Made by a program: the position numbers and the translations under genes
Source of the DNA: Ammoniphilus resinae
GTDB lineage: Bacteria > Bacillota > Bacilli > Aneurinibacillales > RAOX-1
Assembly (NCBI RefSeq): GCF_017873965.1
Contig: NZ_JAGGKT010000001.1
Coordinates: 434,001-498,000, forward strand
DNA length: 64,000 nucleotides
Direction: 5' to 3'
The notes under the pieces: model-generated
What the model was told of the DNA's origin: nothing
What the model saw: the letters and a program-made list of their open reading frames with translations, nothing else
Databases searched by the model: none
Part shown: positions 8,343 to 18,952 of the stretch, in pieces
How the letters are laid out: each line of letters begins with the position of its first letter
Numbering within the stretch: the first letter of the stretch is position 1

Positions 8343-10364
8343 ATGAAAAGAAAGCCTCTCCTGTTTTTTGTGTTGTTTACAACTTGTATGGCTTTGCTTT
8401 TCACCGGTGAATCCCCCTTTGCAAGTGCAGCTAATCTGGATAATGTCCGTGTTGCCTTGCTTATCGATAATGCTGCGATCCCTGCGGTCACCGTTGATAG
8501 CAAAACCGGAATTGTGGTGAATGATTCTTCTGGACTAAAGCTGTTTGAGGAATCAGCAAACACCACAATGCGTGTCAGTCCTGATCAGTCTTATTTAATG
8601 GTGAAAACATCGGATGACCTCATGGACGCCCAACAGGTTAGCCAACACTTAAGCCAAAATCAAATAAAAAATGAAATTCTTAAAGCAGGGCGAAGCTTTC
8701 AGGTTATTGCTGGACCTTATTCCAACGAAGTCAAGCTGGCAGCTGACAAGAACAAGATCGTTCAGCAGATGGGATATACCCCTAACACAAAAGGGAGATT
8801 GCGTCTAGATTTGGGGGCAGTGGGCAGTTTACAATCCGCCTTAGATTTGGCTGGTCAATTAACCAAGGGTGGGATTGATGCGTACCCCGTTATTCTTACA
8901 GTAGAAGGAAAGATCCAGCATCGAGTGTGGGTAGGGAATGAAACATCAAAGGATACGCTTCAAGACATACAAGATTCAATACATAACAGGTTTCCCGATC
9001 TTGCTTCCCGGATGACGGTGGCGAATCAAAATCAACCTTATATTCTTCTCAAAGATAGTGTGTATGGCTCGAATACGATTACCCACCTTTTTTTCTCGTC
9101 CCAGTTGACACTAATACTTGAGCAATCGAATCCAGGGAATAACAGCGGTTTGACCCTTGTAGAAAAAGATAATCGAAGCTACCGCGGAAAAATTGAGTTC
9201 TCCCTTTATAAAGGAGCTCACACGGTTGTAAACGAACTTCCATTAGAGGAGTATCTATATTCGGTAGTCGGTAGTGAAATGGCCAAGGGCTGGCCGCTTG
9301 AAGCCCTAAAGGCGCAAGCGATTCTATCCCGGACGCGTGTGACAAGCGCGGGATTGAAATACGGGATTGCCCATGTAACCGATACGGTCAATGATCAGGC
9401 CTACTATGGGGTCAAAATGGAAGGGGAAGATACACGGCAAGCTGTTCGAGAAACAGCAGGACTTGTTGTCACCTATCAGGGAAAACCGATAGAGACCTTG
9501 TACTATTCTAATGCAGGTGGGCAAACGGCGGTTGGCAAAGAAGTATGGGGAAATGATTTACCTTACATCCAGTCTGTCTCAAGTGAAGACAATGCACCGG
9601 AGAAGTCAGCGATAATATGGTACCATATTGCTACAAATGATGGAAAAGTTGGTTATGTCCGATCCGATTTTATTTCTCTCACTACGGAGAAAAATGCAGC
9701 TGGATTTTCCTACGGTTTGGTTAATACCAGTGATTTGAACTTTCGATCGGGACCCGGGACAGCATCCCATCAGATCATGGACAAGCTTGCCTATGGAGAG
9801 ACAGTTGTGATTTTGGAACAAGTTCGTGAGGATAATCCATACTCTTGGATTGCCGGTCCTTATTCGGGAATTGAACTCCAACAGATGCTGAAAGCAGATC
9901 GACCTATTGAAAGTTTACAGGTCACAGAGCGCGGCCCATCAGGCAGGGTAATGGAAGTGAAGGCGAATGGAAAAACCGTGCAGGTGAAAAGTCCAGATGC
10001 CTTTCGGACCTTATTTAAAAAGGGAAACACAGCTTTGCGAAGCACACTTTTTGAAATCGATCAGCTTGGCCGCTTCACCATACAATCTGCAAATGCGCAG
10101 CAGGAATCTTCTAGTGGACTTCCTTTGTATGCTGTGCAAGATCCGGCAGAACAGTCAGTACCTATATTGGTGAACAATATGATTGCTCTTGGAAATGAGC
10201 AGAAAGTGAATGTTCTCACTCAAAATGCTGCTTTTCTTTTCCGTGGAAATGGTTATGGGCATGGAATGGGGCTTTCTCAATATGGGGCCAAGAAGATGGC
10301 AGAAAACGGGTATGACTACAGGCAAATTTTGTCACACTATTATCAAGACATAACGATTGAATAA
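8343..10364 (+). CDS. SpoIID/LytB-domain cell-wall protein with an inserted SH3-like domain
   Basis: A 673-residue exported protein with a signal peptide (about residues 1-28, ending ASA). A SPOR-like region (about 140-205) comes next. The SpoIID catalytic domain starts near residue 280 and carries the conserved glutamate in [14 protein letters not shown] (about 310), which in SpoIID belongs to a lytic transglycosylase acting on peptide-free glycan. The domain is interrupted near 420-560 by a segment with a bacterial SH3 signature (LNFRSGPGT, about 463-471), and resumes with [14 protein letters not shown] near the C-terminus. It is far longer than SpoIID of the engulfment machine and is probably a paralogue. 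Start ATG 8343 follows AAAGGAAAG. Confidence 0.8.
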   Translation: MKRKPLLFFVLFTTCMALLFTGESPFASAANLDNVRVALLIDNAAIPAVTVDSKTGIVVNDSSGLKLFEESANTTMRVSPDQSYLMVKTSDDLMDAQQVSQHLSQNQIKNEILKAGRSFQVIAGPYSNEVKLAADKNKIVQQMGYTPNTKGRLRLDLGAVGSLQSALDLAGQLTKGGIDAYPVILTVEGKIQHRVWVGNETSKDTLQDIQDSIHNRFPDLASRMTVANQNQPYILLKDSVYGSNTITHLFFSSQLTLILEQSNPGNNSGLTLVEKDNRSYRGKIEFSLYKGAHTVVNELPLEEYLYSVVGSEMAKGWPLEALKAQAILSRTRVTSAGLKYGIAHVTDTVNDQAYYGVKMEGEDTRQAVRETAGLVVTYQGKPIETLYYSNAGGQTAVGKEVWGNDLPYIQSVSSEDNAPEKSAIIWYHIATNDGKVGYVRSDFISLTTEKNAAGFSYGLVNTSDLNFRSGPGTASHQIMDKLAYGETVVILEQVREDNPYSWIAGPYSGIELQQMLKADRPIESLQVTERGPSGRVMEVKANGKTVQVKSPDAFRTLFKKGNTALRSTLFEIDQLGRFTIQSANAQQESSSGLPLYAVQDPAEQSVPILVNNMIALGNEQKVNVLTQNAAFLFRGNGYGHGMGLSQYGAKKMAENGYDYRQILSHYYQDITIE

Positions 10365-10380
10365 CTTGAAGGATGATACT

Positions 10381-11409
10381 ATGGACGTAAACTTATTTGA
10401 CTTTGATTTACCAGAAGAACTTATTGCGCAAACCCCATTGAAAGATCGAGCTTCCTCAAAATTGCTCGTTCTTAATAAACGCAACGGAGAAATCAACCAT
10501 TGCCATTTTCGCGATCTGATATCTTTCTTACAACCGGGAGACACCCTTGTATTAAATGATACAAGGGTCATTCCTGCGCGCTTATTTGGTGTGAAAGAAG
10601 ATACAGGCGCAAGCATAGAAATTCTTTTATTAAAACAGCTGGAAGATGATCGTTGGGAAACCTTGGTGAAACCAGGGAAAAAGGTAAAACCGGGAACGGT
10701 CATTGATTTTGGCGAAAGAAAAATGAAGGGCATTTGTGAAGGAAGTACTGATGCTGGTGGAAGGGTTATACGCTTCGAATATAGTGGGATTTTCAATGAA
10801 ATTCTCGATGAATTGGGACAGATGCCACTTCCACCTTACATCAAGGAACGGTTGGATGATCCTGAACGTTATCAGACGGTCTTTGCCCAAAATCCGGGTT
10901 CGGCAGCTGCACCGACAGCTGGTCTTCATTTTACTACGGAATATTTGCAGGAGATTCGCGATCGGGGGATTCAAATCGCTTATATTACCCTTCATGTTGG
11001 CCTTGGTACCTTTCGCCCCGTGCAAGTGGAAAATATTTTTGAGCATCATATGCATGCTGAATATTATTCTGTCACTGAAGAGACGGCAAATCTGATCAAT
11101 CAATGTAAACAAAGAGGCGGAAAAGTAATTGCTGTTGGGACTACGGTAACTAGGACGTTGGAAACTATCGGAAGAGATTATGAAGGAAAGATGGTTGCCA
11201 CCTCAGGATGGACAGATATTTTTATTTATCCAGGATTCCAGTTTACGGTGATTGACGGATTGTTGACAAATTTTCATCTTCCTAAATCTACGTTGGTGAT
11301 GTTGGTCAGTTCCATTGCAGGGCGAGAGAACGTACTTAAAGCTTATAACGAAGCAGTTGAGGGGCGATACCGGTTCTTTAGCTTTGGTGATGCCATGCTC
11401 TTAATTTAG
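10381..11409 (+). CDS. queA: S-adenosylmethionine:tRNA ribosyltransferase-isomerase
   Basis: Transfers and isomerises the ribosyl group of SAM onto preQ1 in tRNA to form epoxyqueuosine. The protein is 342 residues, the family length, and starts [17 protein letters not shown]. Conserved blocks [13 protein letters not shown] and [10 protein letters not shown] are intact. ATG 10381 is preferred over the upstream TTG at 10357 because it fits the family N-terminus and has GAAGGA upstream. It lies directly before tgt, the preceding step of the same modification. Confidence 0.95.
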   Translation: MDVNLFDFDLPEELIAQTPLKDRASSKLLVLNKRNGEINHCHFRDLISFLQPGDTLVLNDTRVIPARLFGVKEDTGASIEILLLKQLEDDRWETLVKPGKKVKPGTVIDFGERKMKGICEGSTDAGGRVIRFEYSGIFNEILDELGQMPLPPYIKERLDDPERYQTVFAQNPGSAAAPTAGLHFTTEYLQEIRDRGIQIAYITLHVGLGTFRPVQVENIFEHHMHAEYYSVTEETANLINQCKQRGGKVIAVGTTVTRTLETIGRDYEGKMVATSGWTDIFIYPGFQFTVIDGLLTNFHLPKSTLVMLVSSIAGRENVLKAYNEAVEGRYRFFSFGDAMLLI

Positions 11410-11455
11410 AATTTCCTGTTTTTTTGTTTTCCCAAAGGCTGGAATTATAGTATAA

Positions 11456-12610
<1,155 letters not shown>

Positions 12611-12627
12611 TAGAGGAGGTTTTCCTT

Positions 12628-12933
12628 ATGATGGAATTAGCAGAAGGAGCAGCAGGTGGTGGATTTCTAGGTTCAATCCTACCGCTTGTCCTGATGTTTG
12701 CTATCTTTTATTTCCTGCTGATCCGCCCACAGCAGAAGAAAGCAAAGCAACGAAATGCCATGCTTGCAGCGGTCAAGAAGGGTGATAAAGTGGTCACGAT
12801 CGGTGGGATTCATGGGACAGTTCAAGAATTAAGGGAAGATACTGTTGTTTTAAAGATTTCCGAAGCAACGAAAGTCACGCTTGAAAGAGGCGCAATAAGC
12901 GCAGTTAGCAATTCAGACGAGGAAGTAAAATAA
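12628..12933 (+). CDS. yajC: Preprotein translocase subunit YajC
   Basis: Small accessory subunit of the SecDF-YajC complex in the inner membrane. The 101-residue protein has one membrane segment (about residues 16-36) followed by the family signature LLIRPQQKKAK and a cytoplasmic domain (GDKVVTIGGIHGTV). GAGGAGG lies upstream. It follows tgt directly, the common arrangement, with secD-secF 6 kb downstream. Confidence 0.95.
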   Translation: MMELAEGAAGGGFLGSILPLVLMFAIFYFLLIRPQQKKAKQRNAMLAAVKKGDKVVTIGGIHGTVQELREDTVVLKISEATKVTLERGAISAVSNSDEEVK

Positions 12934-13127
12934 GAAAAACTTCTACCGTAGCCTTTTCGAAGAAGATGTATCCTTCTTTAGAGGAAGTTTTCCCCTACAG
13001 GGACTACAATCCCTTCTGAACAGGAAGCAAATTCGACGTAGTTCAGTAGGAGGCAGATGCTGTCATGCCGATTGGAAAGTTTCGTTCAACACCTAAGTGA
13101 ACTTAAACTTTCCTATGCGGAAAGAAG
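12934..13127. other. Hairpin-rich gap between yajC and yrzE
   Basis: No reading frame with a ribosome binding site is seen. Several hairpins can form: AGGGA with TCCCT around a CTACAA loop, CTTC with GAAG around TGAACAG, and a long one at 13074-13113 where GGAAAGTTT pairs with AAACTTTCC and GTTCA pairs with TGAAC inside it. The stretch could be a small RNA or a long 3' untranslated region. Confidence 0.4.
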
Positions 13128-13150
13128 AGCCCCCAATTTTGGGGGCTTTA
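13128..13150. terminator. Bidirectional terminator between yajC and yrzE
   Basis: AGCCCCC pairs with GGGGGCT. The plus strand continues TTTATCTTATTT and the minus strand CTTCTTT. It separates convergent genes. Confidence 0.75.
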
Positions 13151-13152
13151 TC

Positions 13153-13530
13153 TTATTTCTTTGCCATATTCACCCCAACAATTCCGCCAGTCGCCCCAAC
13201 GACAAAGGAAAAGGCTAAATAAATCAGGGAATTCAGCATGGGGGCAACATCAAAGGCCAAATAGCCAATCAGTACAATTACAAGAAAATATGTAGCACCA
13301 GTCAACCCTCCGAAATACCAACCTTTCTGTCCCCCTTTTTTTCCTGCCCAAAACCCCCCAACAAGTAAGCTGATTCCGTTCACTGTGTAGGTAAAATAAG
13401 GCATACTGTTTTCGCTAATGCTGCTAAATTGAAGGAATAAGGATGTAATAAGCGACCCTGCAAGAACTAAGCATAATGTCGTGATAATACCTGTAATAAT
13501 TGGGGAAGATGAAACGGTAAATGACTTCAT
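13153..13530 (-). CDS. yrzE: TIGR04086-type membrane protein, YrzE-like
   Basis: A 125-residue protein with four predicted membrane segments and glycine-rich loops (GGFWAGKKGGQKGWYFGG), typical of the TIGR04086 family. Its function is unknown. In B. subtilis yrzE lies between yajC (yrbF) and yrbG-spoVB, and the same neighbours are present here. The start at 13530 has TTGGAGG upstream on the minus strand. It is read toward yajC and shares a terminator with it. Confidence 0.82.
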   Translation of the reverse strand: MKSFTVSSSPIITGIITTLCLVLAGSLITSLFLQFSSISENSMPYFTYTVNGISLLVGGFWAGKKGGQKGWYFGGLTGATYFLVIVLIGYLAFDVAPMLNSLIYLAFSFVVGATGGIVGVNMAKK

Positions 13531-13602
13531 GTACAGACCTCCAAATTCGATAGGTTTTGTACAATCTATGAAAAATTCTTCTGTAATATGACAAGCATGG
13601 CA

Positions 13603-13632
13603 TGGACGAAAAGCACACCTTTTAGGTATAAT
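13603..13632 (+). promoter_or_regulatory. Possible SigA promoter for the split transporter gene
   Basis: TATAAT at 13627-13632 lies 18 bases after TGGACG (13603-13608), a four-of-six match to the -35 box. It would give a leader of about 35 bases. Confidence 0.4.
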
Positions 13633-13673
13633 AAAAAAGCAAATTTAGACAAATAATGAGGGAGGAAGAAATC

Positions 13674-15013
13674 GTGGAACATCAAGTTGCCGACGTTTCG
13701 ACAGCACAACTCTACATTGCAGTAATTGTGTTCTTAGTTACTTATGCGATTATCATTACAGAAAAGATGAATCGTGCTGTTATTGCCTTACTGGGTGCCA
13801 TCTTGATGATAGGTTTCGGTATTGTGGACCTTGATCAAGCTTTTACACACCATATTGAGTGGGGAACGATCACCCTTCTTATCGGAATGATGATCTTAGT
13901 GGGGATAACGAATAAAACAGGTGTCTTCCAATTTGCTGCGGTTCGCGCGGCCAAGATTGCTAAAGGGGAGCCGATTCGGATTCTCATTATGCTCTCGCTT
14001 CTCACTGCTGTAGCCTCAGCTTTTCTGGATAATGTGACAACTGTTTTATTAATTGTTCCTGTTACCTTTTCCATTACCCGGATTCTTGGCGTAAATCCAG
14101 TGCCTTTTCTTATTTCTGAAGTGCTATTTTCCAATATTGGGGGTACTGCAACGTTAATCGGTGATCCACCGAACATTATGATCGGGGGAGCGAATCCACA
14201 CCTTACGTTTAATGAATTCTTATTCAATCTAGCTCCAGTCATTGTTGTGATAAGTATTGTAACCGCTATCTTACTTTACTTTACTTTATCTATCGTAAAC
14301 AGCTGCATGCCAGTGAAGAAACGAAAAAAGCGATCATGGAGATAGATGAAAAGGAATACATTACAGATCCTGTGTTAATGAAAAAGTCTTTGATTGTTCT
14401 CGGAATCACTATTTTAGGCTTTATTCTCCACTCCGTTATACATCTTGAAGCTGCCGTTGTTGCGCTTGGTGGAGCTACACTATTAATGATGATTGGTGTA
14501 AAAGAACACGATATGGAAGAAGTGTTCCATTCGGTGGAATGGGTAACCATTTTCTTCTTCGCCGGTTTATTTACCCTTGTTGGCGGACTTGTGGATGTGG
14601 GGATTATCAAGAGCATTGCACAAGGCATGCTTGACTTTACACAAGGAAATATTCCTATGGCCGCTATACTGATCCTTTGGGTTTCCGGGATAGCCTCTGC
14701 TACGATCGATAACATTCCTTTTGTAGCAACAATGATTCCGCTGATTCAAGATTTAGGAACAGGTCTTGGACTGCCACATGATTCTGCAGAATTAGATGCA
14801 CTTTGGTGGGCTTTAGCATTGGGAGCTTGTTTGGGGGGAAATGGAACGATTATCGGTGCCTCAGCAAACGTGATTGTGGCAGGAATGGCAGCTAGAGAAG
14901 GGCACGGATTCTCCTATATGCAGTTCTTGAAAATCGGCGCTCCGATTACACTGGTGGCCCTTGTGATTGCTAACGTTTATATTTATTTCAGGTACTTAAC
15001 AGCATTCCTATAA
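13674..15013 (+). pseudogene. ArsB/NhaD-type ion transporter, frameshifted by a 5-bp duplication
   Basis: Two adjoining frames (13674-14345 and 14336-15013) are the halves of one ion transporter of the ArsB/NhaD superfamily with about 11-12 membrane segments. The break lies in three tandem CTTTA copies at 14274-14288. With two copies the frame runs on as ILLYFIYRKQLHASEE and gives a 444-residue protein. Both halves keep conserved blocks (LDNVTTVLLIVPVTF and GDPPNIMIG; ATIDNIPFVATMIPL and GNGTIIGASAN). The first half ends 7 bases past an in-frame ATG of the second (14336), so a split protein made by coupled translation is conceivable. Start GTG 13674 has GGAGG 8 bases upstream, better than the ATG at 13656. 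Confidence 0.88.
14274..14288 (+). repeat. Three tandem CTTTA copies at the frameshift
   Basis: CTTTA is repeated exactly three times, preceded by the related CTTA. Loss of one copy restores the transporter frame; gain of one would not. Confidence 0.95.
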
Positions 15014-15020
15014 TTTTCAC

Positions 15021-15053
15021 ACAAAAAAGGACAGGTTCCCTGTCCTTTTTTGT
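15021..15053 (+). terminator. Terminator after the transporter
   Basis: An A-rich arm plus GGACAGG pairs with CCTGTCC and TTTTTT around a TTC loop. The symmetric A and T runs could serve both strands. Confidence 0.88.
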
Positions 15054-15165
15054 GTATAAAAGGAAAAAACCGTCAGGCATTGGAAAACAAAAGAATGCAT
15101 CTTTCGTTCATAAGTAAATTAAGGTAGAATAACAGAAAGCCGTTGAGTGGAATGGGGTGAAGTGT

Positions 15166-16137
15166 TTGATTAAGACATATTTTTATAATCACTCAGAACA
15201 GCAAATGTACCATGATATGGATCTTGACCAAATAGACCAATTTCTAAAATCTCCTGAAGATCTGTTATGGATTGATCTCTATGATGTGGGAAACGACGAG
15301 CTGCATTATATTTCCAACATCTTTAACTTTCATCCGCTCGCGATCGAAGACTGCTTGCATATTAGCCCTCGGGCAAAGGTGGACAATTATGATGATTATT
15401 ATTTCTTCGTCTTTCACGCCCTTCGATATAACGAGGAAAGCGATAATGAAATTACAACTGTCGAACTGAACGTATTCTTAGGGCCAAATTATATTGTCAC
15501 CATTCATAAAAGCCCGATGCCAGCGGTGGGGAGAATTGCAGCAGCAAGTTTGCGTGGAAAAGGATACATGAATAGAGGTCCGGATTATTTGTTATATCAT
15601 ATTGTGGATGGGATAACGGACGAATACTTTCCAATTCTTGACCGTATTAGTGTACGGATCGATGAACTCGAAGATGAAATTTATGACCACGAAGTGGAAG
15701 AAATTACAGAGGAATTTCTAGCGCTAAAAAGGACAATTATTTTGATTAGAAGGGTGATTCTGCCACAAAAAAGAATCTTCGCGAACTTGAATGGCAGGCT
15801 TTCGTTTGAGATTAGAGAGGAAAATATTCCCTTTTATATTGACCTTGTAGACCATTTGGAGCGAATCGTCGATTCAACGGAGACATTTCGAGATTTGGTC
15901 AATGGTACAATGGATACATACTATTCAATTGTCAGTGCAAAAACTGCGGAAATTATGCGAGTCCTAACCATTATATCGACCATTATGATGCCGCTCACGT
16001 TTATAACTGGATTCTTTGGAATGAACGTAGGTCTACCTATGGAAAATAAAGCCTGGGCTGCAGGTGCGATAAGCGCTTTTATGTTGCTTATCACCACCTT
16101 TATGCTGTATATCTTTAAAAAACGGCGATGGATGTAG
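15166..16137 (+). CDS. corA: CorA-family magnesium transporter
   Basis: Pentameric Mg2+ (or Co2+) channel. The 323-residue protein has a large cytoplasmic N-terminal domain and two C-terminal membrane helices (about residues 265-285 and 298-317), with the diagnostic GMN selectivity motif in FFGMNVG between them. The start is uncertain: TTG at 15166 has GGGGTG at a normal distance and gives MIKTYFYN, while GTG at 15157 would add three residues. It is flanked by terminators or gaps and appears monocistronic. Confidence 0.9.
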   Translation: MIKTYFYNHSEQQMYHDMDLDQIDQFLKSPEDLLWIDLYDVGNDELHYISNIFNFHPLAIEDCLHISPRAKVDNYDDYYFFVFHALRYNEESDNEITTVELNVFLGPNYIVTIHKSPMPAVGRIAAASLRGKGYMNRGPDYLLYHIVDGITDEYFPILDRISVRIDELEDEIYDHEVEEITEEFLALKRTIILIRRVILPQKRIFANLNGRLSFEIREENIPFYIDLVDHLERIVDSTETFRDLVNGTMDTYYSIVSAKTAEIMRVLTIISTIMMPLTFITGFFGMNVGLPMENKAWAAGAISAFMLLITTFMLYIFKKRRWM

Positions 16138-16249
16138 TTGGAATGAGGGTCTTCACATAGTTAAGCACAAATTGTTTAGACTAATGAGCAGAATCATCAA
16201 TTTGCTCCACAACGTTTAGGTTTTGGAGCAGCGGATAAGGGAGAATTCC

Positions 16250-16786
16250 ATGGAATGGGTCATCCTATTACTGCGAACTTTGTTTTTCTACACCTTAGTT
16301 GTTCTTGTGATGAAGGCATTTACTTACGAAAGTAAAATCAGATTGGTGGATCTAATGGTGGCATTTATGATTGCCCTACTTTCCGTTGTAGCCATTGTTA
16401 GACCAAGTGCCCCATTAATGATTTATTTAACGCCGATCCTTCTTTTGACGACCGTCCATCTTTTTTCAAGACTTTTGTTTCGAGAGCGGGAAAAAGTCCC
16501 AATCCATCCAATTCCAAAAGCAATGCCCATTTCCAGGAGCCAAAGTTTTGCCGATGTAGAAATGGGGATGCTTGACCCGTTGCCGAGTCAAGCGCCACCA
16601 CCAAGACTGCCTTTACCGTTAATTTTGGACGGCAAAGTTCTGGACCATAATCTTGAGAGATTAGGGAAAACCAGATTTTGGCTTAAAAACGAAGTTCAAG
16701 AATTCGGAGTTAGCCGTTTTAAAGAGGTCTCTTATTGCAGTATTGACCAACAAGGCAGAATGTATCTTGATCGTAAAAAAAGTTAG
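16250..16786 (+). CDS. yrbG: DUF421-like membrane protein, YrbG/YetF type
   Basis: The 178-residue protein has three membrane segments in the first 80 residues, then a proline-rich linker and a C-terminal DUF421-like domain (PLILDGKVLDHNLERLGKTR). Its role is unknown; the family is linked to the spore and cell envelope in Bacillus. ATG 16250 has AAGGGAG 6 bases upstream and is preferred to the TTG at 16223. A 7-bp inverted repeat (TGCTCCA at 16203-16209, TGGAGCA at 16224-16230) sits just before the ribosome binding site. In B. subtilis yrbG stands beside spoVB, as here, but in this window they converge and overlap by 4 bases. Confidence 0.75.
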   Translation: MEWVILLLRTLFFYTLVVLVMKAFTYESKIRLVDLMVAFMIALLSVVAIVRPSAPLMIYLTPILLLTTVHLFSRLLFREREKVPIHPIPKAMPISRSQSFADVEMGMLDPLPSQAPPPRLPLPLILDGKVLDHNLERLGKTRFWLKNEVQEFGVSRFKEVSYCSIDQQGRMYLDRKKS

Positions 16787-18360
16787 CGAAGACGAATAAA
16801 GGGGGACAGGATTTTCCCAATGAATGGTATCCTTTGGATATCCTGTCTGCCCAACACCTTAAACCATACCAGCAAGAACAGATAAACCAATAAACAACCG
16901 CTAGAGGCCACACTAATATTCAATGCATCCGTTAAATTTTCTTCGCCCCACTTATAAAGCTGAATTCCACACCAACCCATCAAGCCCATTGCAAGAGCCA
17001 CTTTTATAAAATCCATTATCTTAATTGTGAAGCCCGTTAATTTTACAATGCTAAAGAAATGGAGTAAGGTGACCACGACAATTCCCATACTAATAGAAAG
17101 GGTAATCCCTGTTGGTCCAATTTCCGGTTGGGTAGCTAGTATATAAATAGCGACGGTTTTTAGAATAGCACCATAGATAGAATTTTTCATTGCTACCTGG
17201 GCGTAATCTAACCCTTGTAATGCCGCAGCGAGTGGTCCTTGGAAATAAAGCAAAAGGCAAAAAGGCACCATGATTTTCATGATTTGTCCAACTTCTGCTG
17301 AGCCATATATAAGTAAGCCAAGCGGCTCGGCAAAGATATACAGAATAACGGTAAAGGGGGCCCCAATAACGAGCGCAATGCGAAGGGATTGGCCGATGCG
17401 CCGATGGACCATTCGCCAATTTTTTTGAGCATGCGCTTCTGCAACAGCAGGAACTAAGGTCACAGCCAACGAATAAGTAAAGAAAGTTGGAAAGGTTAAT
17501 AAGGGCATAGCCATCCCCTGTAACTGACCATAGTAGCTCGTTGCGGCTGCCGTTGCTAAACCGGCAAGTGCTAGGCTTTGAGCGACGATAATCGGTTCGA
17601 TCCAGAAGGTAAAGGATCCGATCAATCTGCCTGCTGTGACAGGAAGGGCAATGCGCATTAATCCTTTCCACGTTTCGACATGGGTACGGATGACCTTTAA
17701 GGAGTTTGCACCATACCAGATTTTTTTTAGCTTAGCCTTTCTAAAATGATAAACAAGACTTAGCATACCTACAAATTCACCAATAACAATTCCAACCATG
17801 GCAGCTGCTGCCGCATATTCTATTCCCATTGGGAGAAAATGTTGGGCTAGAAATAGGACAGTAAAAATCCGGATAATTTGTTCGATCATTTGTGAACTTG
17901 CCGTTGGAATCATATTTTGCTTTCCCTGAAAATACCCCCGAATAATGGAAGATATGGCTACGATCGGAACGATCGGTGCGATGCCCACGAGCGCATAATA
18001 GGCGCGTTGATCTGTAAGAAGATACTTGGAAATAATCGGGGCTCCGAAAATCATAGCTGTAGTGAAGATAACACTTAAAATGCAGACAAGGAGTAAAGAG
18101 ATTTTCAGGATGATTTTTATTTTTTCAGGTTTTCTTTGTGCATGGGCCTCTGCCACCAGTTTTGAGATGGCAATGGGCAGTCCAAACTGGGTAATTGTAA
18201 TCACTAGGTACATCGTTGGAACAGCCATTTGATACAATCCCATGCCTTCCGCCCCGATGATTCGTGAAAGAAAAATTCGATTGATAAATCCCAGAAGCTT
18301 CGTCAGAAGCCCTGCTCCAACTAAAATCAATGTGCCCTTAAAGAAGGTCTGCTTCGTCAT
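16783..18360 (-). CDS. spoVB: Stage V sporulation protein B, MOP-superfamily flippase
   Basis: SpoVB is a polytopic membrane protein of the MurJ/Wzx-like flippase superfamily needed for spore cortex formation. The 525-residue protein has about 14 membrane segments and starts MTKQTFFKGTLILVGAGLLTKLLGF, very close to the B. subtilis protein. ATG 18360 is chosen on that similarity; a TTG one codon upstream is possible, with AAAGAGG before it. It is divergent from comN, which also flanks spoVB in B. subtilis. A lipid II flippase in vegetative cells is an alternative role for paralogues. Confidence 0.9.
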   Translation of the reverse strand: MTKQTFFKGTLILVGAGLLTKLLGFINRIFLSRIIGAEGMGLYQMAVPTMYLVITITQFGLPIAISKLVAEAHAQRKPEKIKIILKISLLLVCILSVIFTTAMIFGAPIISKYLLTDQRAYYALVGIAPIVPIVAISSIIRGYFQGKQNMIPTASSQMIEQIIRIFTVLFLAQHFLPMGIEYAAAAAMVGIVIGEFVGMLSLVYHFRKAKLKKIWYGANSLKVIRTHVETWKGLMRIALPVTAGRLIGSFTFWIEPIIVAQSLALAGLATAAATSYYGQLQGMAMPLLTFPTFFTYSLAVTLVPAVAEAHAQKNWRMVHRRIGQSLRIALVIGAPFTVILYIFAEPLGLLIYGSAEVGQIMKIMVPFCLLLYFQGPLAAALQGLDYAQVAMKNSIYGAILKTVAIYILATQPEIGPTGITLSISMGIVVVTLLHFFSIVKLTGFTIKIMDFIKVALAMGLMGWCGIQLYKWGEENLTDALNISVASSGCLLVYLFLLVWFKVLGRQDIQRIPFIGKILSPFIRLR

Positions 18361-18445
18361 CAATTACTAACCTCTTTCCTGTTAAATACTGCTGATTTGT
18401 TTTAGAAATGGAAGAAGCTGGACTACCCTAATCCATTCTTATGCA

Positions 18446-18473
18446 TGGACGGGAAGGACAAGACCAATATAAT
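18446..18473 (+). promoter_or_regulatory. Possible SigA promoter for comN
   Basis: TATAAT at 18468-18473 lies 16 bases after TGGACG. If used, transcription would begin just before 18493 and would exclude the upstream ATG at 18445 as the start. Confidence 0.4.
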
Positions 18474-18492
18474 CGTGGAAAAGAGTGATCAG

Positions 18493-18747
18493 ATGGAAGC
18501 GAATGAAGCAATAACCTTGGAAGAATTGCGTACCGAGATGCGTTCGGTATGCCAAAGTAAGGCAGAAGAATTTCATCTCCTTGGATATGAACATGTAACT
18601 GCTGATGAAATTTGGGATTGTGTTGCAAGCCGTTATAAAAATGCTGTCCCAGCCTTGCATCAGCTAGTCAATGACATCCTCTCCCTAAAGGCTACTGTAT
18701 TTATGAATTGGATGACCATGCGGATTTACCGCGGTGAATTTGAGTAA
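18493..18747 (+). CDS. comN: Post-transcriptional regulator ComN
   Basis: ComN (YrzD) controls comE mRNA accumulation after transcription in B. subtilis. The 84-residue product is acidic, with a helical ELRTEMRSVCQSKAEEF stretch and a C-terminal KATVFMNWMTMRIYRGEFE block characteristic of the family. ATG 18493 is preferred because a TATAAT lies just upstream and AAGAGTG precedes it. ATG 18445 would add 16 residues but has no ribosome binding site. It is divergent from spoVB, as in B. subtilis, and ends at a strong terminator. comEA lies at the other end of this window. Confidence 0.82.
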   Translation: MEANEAITLEELRTEMRSVCQSKAEEFHLLGYEHVTADEIWDCVASRYKNAVPALHQLVNDILSLKATVFMNWMTMRIYRGEFE

Positions 18748-18750
18748 TGG

Positions 18751-18779
18751 AAAGCTTCCTCTAAATTGGAAGCTTTTTT
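18751..18779 (+). terminator. Terminator after comN
   Basis: AAAGCTTCC pairs with GGAAGCTTT, followed by a T run. Confidence 0.9.
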
Positions 18780-18794
18780 GATCTTTCTGGTGAA

Positions 18795-18824
18795 TTGACA
18801 TGAAATTTATACGATGCGTATAAT
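18795..18824 (+). promoter_or_regulatory. SigA promoter of secD-secF
   Basis: Perfect TTGACA (18795-18800) and TATAAT (18819-18824) boxes with an 18-base spacer. The leader to secD is about 120 bases and includes a CCCC(A)TCT/AGAGGGG hairpin at 18844-18863. Confidence 0.85.
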
Positions 18825-18952
18825 AGAAACATTGGAGAAAGGGCCCCATCTGCTCAAGAGGGGACTAATTTGTTGCAGGCGACGTTTCTTTATCAGTTTT
18901 GAAAATGATCATAGAGATGGACAAGCTTTATCAAAGGAGGAGCTGGCAGTAT

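Noticed and set aside
10332-10796. 154-codon minus-strand frame opposite queA
   Set aside because: Lies opposite a well-supported gene and has no recognisable product.
10630-11112. 160-codon minus-strand frame opposite queA
   Set aside because: Shadow of queA.
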